Shown one piece after another: positions 6,619 through 6,937 of a DNA stretch of 6,937 nucleotides. Numbering within the stretch: position 1 is the first letter of the stretch; every line of letters begins with the position of its first letter. The stretch is from Geobacter sp. (GTDB lineage Bacteria > Desulfobacterota > Desulfuromonadia > Geobacterales > Geobacteraceae). A program made the position numbers and the translations under genes. The stretch spans positions 1-6,937 of the forward strand of contig RPRC01000285.1 of NCBI GenBank assembly GCA_003857395.1, in the 5' to 3' direction. The notes under the pieces were generated by a model that was not told the DNA's origin, made no database searches, and saw only the letters and a program-made list of their open reading frames with translations.

Positions 6619-6646
6619 TTGAACACAATTTAATTTATGATATTTT
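6619..6646 (+). promoter_or_regulatory. Tentative promoter ahead of the cassette
   Basis: TTGAAC (6619-6624) and TATTTT (6641-6646) lie 16 bases apart, just after the transposase stop. A transcript from here would start around the left arm of the inverted repeat and read the 36-codon ORF. AT-rich sequence makes chance matches common. Confidence 0.25.
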
Positions 6647-6699
6647 ATGACTGTGGGCTGACTGTATCAACCCTCTTTGTTTGAACCATCATCATCTTC

Positions 6700-6732
6700 T
6701 TTGCCGCATTGCCTTGTACAAGGGGAGGCAAA
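6700..6732 (+). promoter_or_regulatory. Nested inverted repeats in the leader of the 36-codon ORF
   Basis: CCTTGTACAAGG (6712-6723) is a perfect 12-bp palindrome. TTGCCT (6709-6714) also pairs with AGGCAA (6726-6731), and TTTGCC (6700-6705) with GGCAAA (6727-6732). These foldings exclude each other in part, and the last pairing ends 8 bases before the ribosome site. The arrangement resembles a leader with alternative hairpins or a palindromic operator; it has no U-tract, so it is not a terminator. Confidence 0.4.
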
Positions 6733-6756
6733 CTGCTCCAAAAGGAGGTGAACGCA

Positions 6757-6867
6757 ATGGCAAAAACTGAAGACGGCAAGAAAATCGTACCTGTTAAACC
6801 ATACGTCCGCGTGGTGAATGGTAAGGTGGTCCATGTAGATCGGCATCGCCGGTCAACACCTAACTAG
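6757..6867 (+). CDS. 36-residue basic small protein
   Basis: ATG 6757 is preceded by AAAGGAGGTG (6741-6750), the strongest ribosome site in the window, with 8 bases between GGAGG and ATG. The 36-residue product has 5 Lys and 4 Arg against 3 acidic residues. It carries a two-fold pattern: VPVKPYVR (11-18) and VHVDRHRR (25-32), spaced 14 residues apart and both of the form V-x-V-x-x-(Y/H)-x-R, joined by VVNGK. Similar V..Y.R/V..H.R repeats occur in other small basic bacterial and phage proteins, but I cannot name a family. TAG 6865-6867 ends it 12 bases before the right repeat arm. It lies wholly inside the inverted-repeat cassette. Nucleic-acid binding is a guess based on charge only. Confidence 0.7.
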   Translation: MAKTEDGKKIVPVKPYVRVVNGKVVHVDRHRRSTPN

Positions 6868-6937
6868 CAGTAACGATTAGATACAGTCAGCCCATTTGTG
6901 TACCATTATAACGATAATAATTTTCACTTCCAATACA

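Larger units (their letters stand above)
6654..6894. repeat. 241-bp cassette bounded by a perfect 15-bp inverted repeat
   Basis: TGGGCTGACTGTATC at 6654-6668 is the exact reverse complement of 6880-6894. Between the arms lie a palindromic hairpin region and a 36-codon ORF with a strong ribosome site. No target duplication flanks the arms (TATGACTG on the left, TTTGTGT on the right). It could be a miniature transposable element carrying a small gene, or an RNA whose ends pair to close a large loop. The arms do not recur upstream of the transposase, so they are not evident ends of that element. The left arm overlaps a direct TGACTGT repeat (6648-6654 and 6659-6665). Confidence 0.75.

Noticed and set aside
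5741..6654. AGTCATA on both sides of the transposase as terminal inverted repeats
   Set aside because: The match is only 7 bases, does not extend inward, and no target duplication flanks it.
6654..6894. Inverted repeat as a rho-independent terminator for the transposase
   Set aside because: The arms are 211 bases apart and no T-tract follows either arm.
1..6937. CRISPR array, tRNA or rRNA genes
   Set aside because: I saw no regularly spaced repeats, no tRNA cloverleaf signatures and no rRNA-like stretches on either strand.

Overview
This looks like an accessory region of a Gram-negative, probably proteobacterial, chromosome. The evidence is mixed base composition, defence- and mobility-type gene families, and good Shine-Dalgarno sites on most genes. 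A Geobacter-like or related lineage is possible, but the sequence does not prove any taxon.

Left part (1-2424, minus strand): one uninterrupted reading frame of 808 codons runs off the left edge. It encodes a superfamily-2 DEAD/DEAH helicase of the type III restriction Res kind, with Walker A GAGKT, a DEVH box, SGTP, EGWD and a motif VI that carries two cysteines. Its partners, such as a methyltransferase or nuclease, would lie outside the window.

Middle-left (2425-3766): there is no intact gene from 2425 to 2988. That gap holds the decayed C-terminal end of an ADP-ribosylglycohydrolase (2686-2957, minus), with a frameshift, an internal stop and most of the 5' part deleted. Directly upstream of it on the same strand is an intact dual-specificity-type phosphatase (2989-3543), its likely former operon partner. 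A divergent control region follows, with two near-tandem palindromes and a possible 33-codon leader ORF.

Middle (3767-5636): a small glycine/lysine-rich protein on the plus strand ends tail-to-tail, overlapping by 3 bases, with a two-gene minus-strand operon. That operon encodes an XRE helix-turn-helix/ImmA-IrrE metallopeptidase fusion and a conserved 160-residue protein of unknown function that starts at TTG. The operon has a good sigma70-like promoter so close to the start codon that the mRNA should be leaderless. A 16-bp inverted repeat just upstream is a candidate operator.

Right part (5637-6937): an intact IS1-like DDE transposase on the plus strand has no terminal repeats that I could find. 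Just beyond it, a perfect 15-bp inverted repeat (6654-6668 / 6880-6894) encloses a 241-bp cassette. The cassette carries an internal hairpin, a strong ribosome binding site and a 36-codon basic ORF with an internal two-fold repeat. It is the least explained structure in the window. The last 43 bases hold nothing that I recognise.
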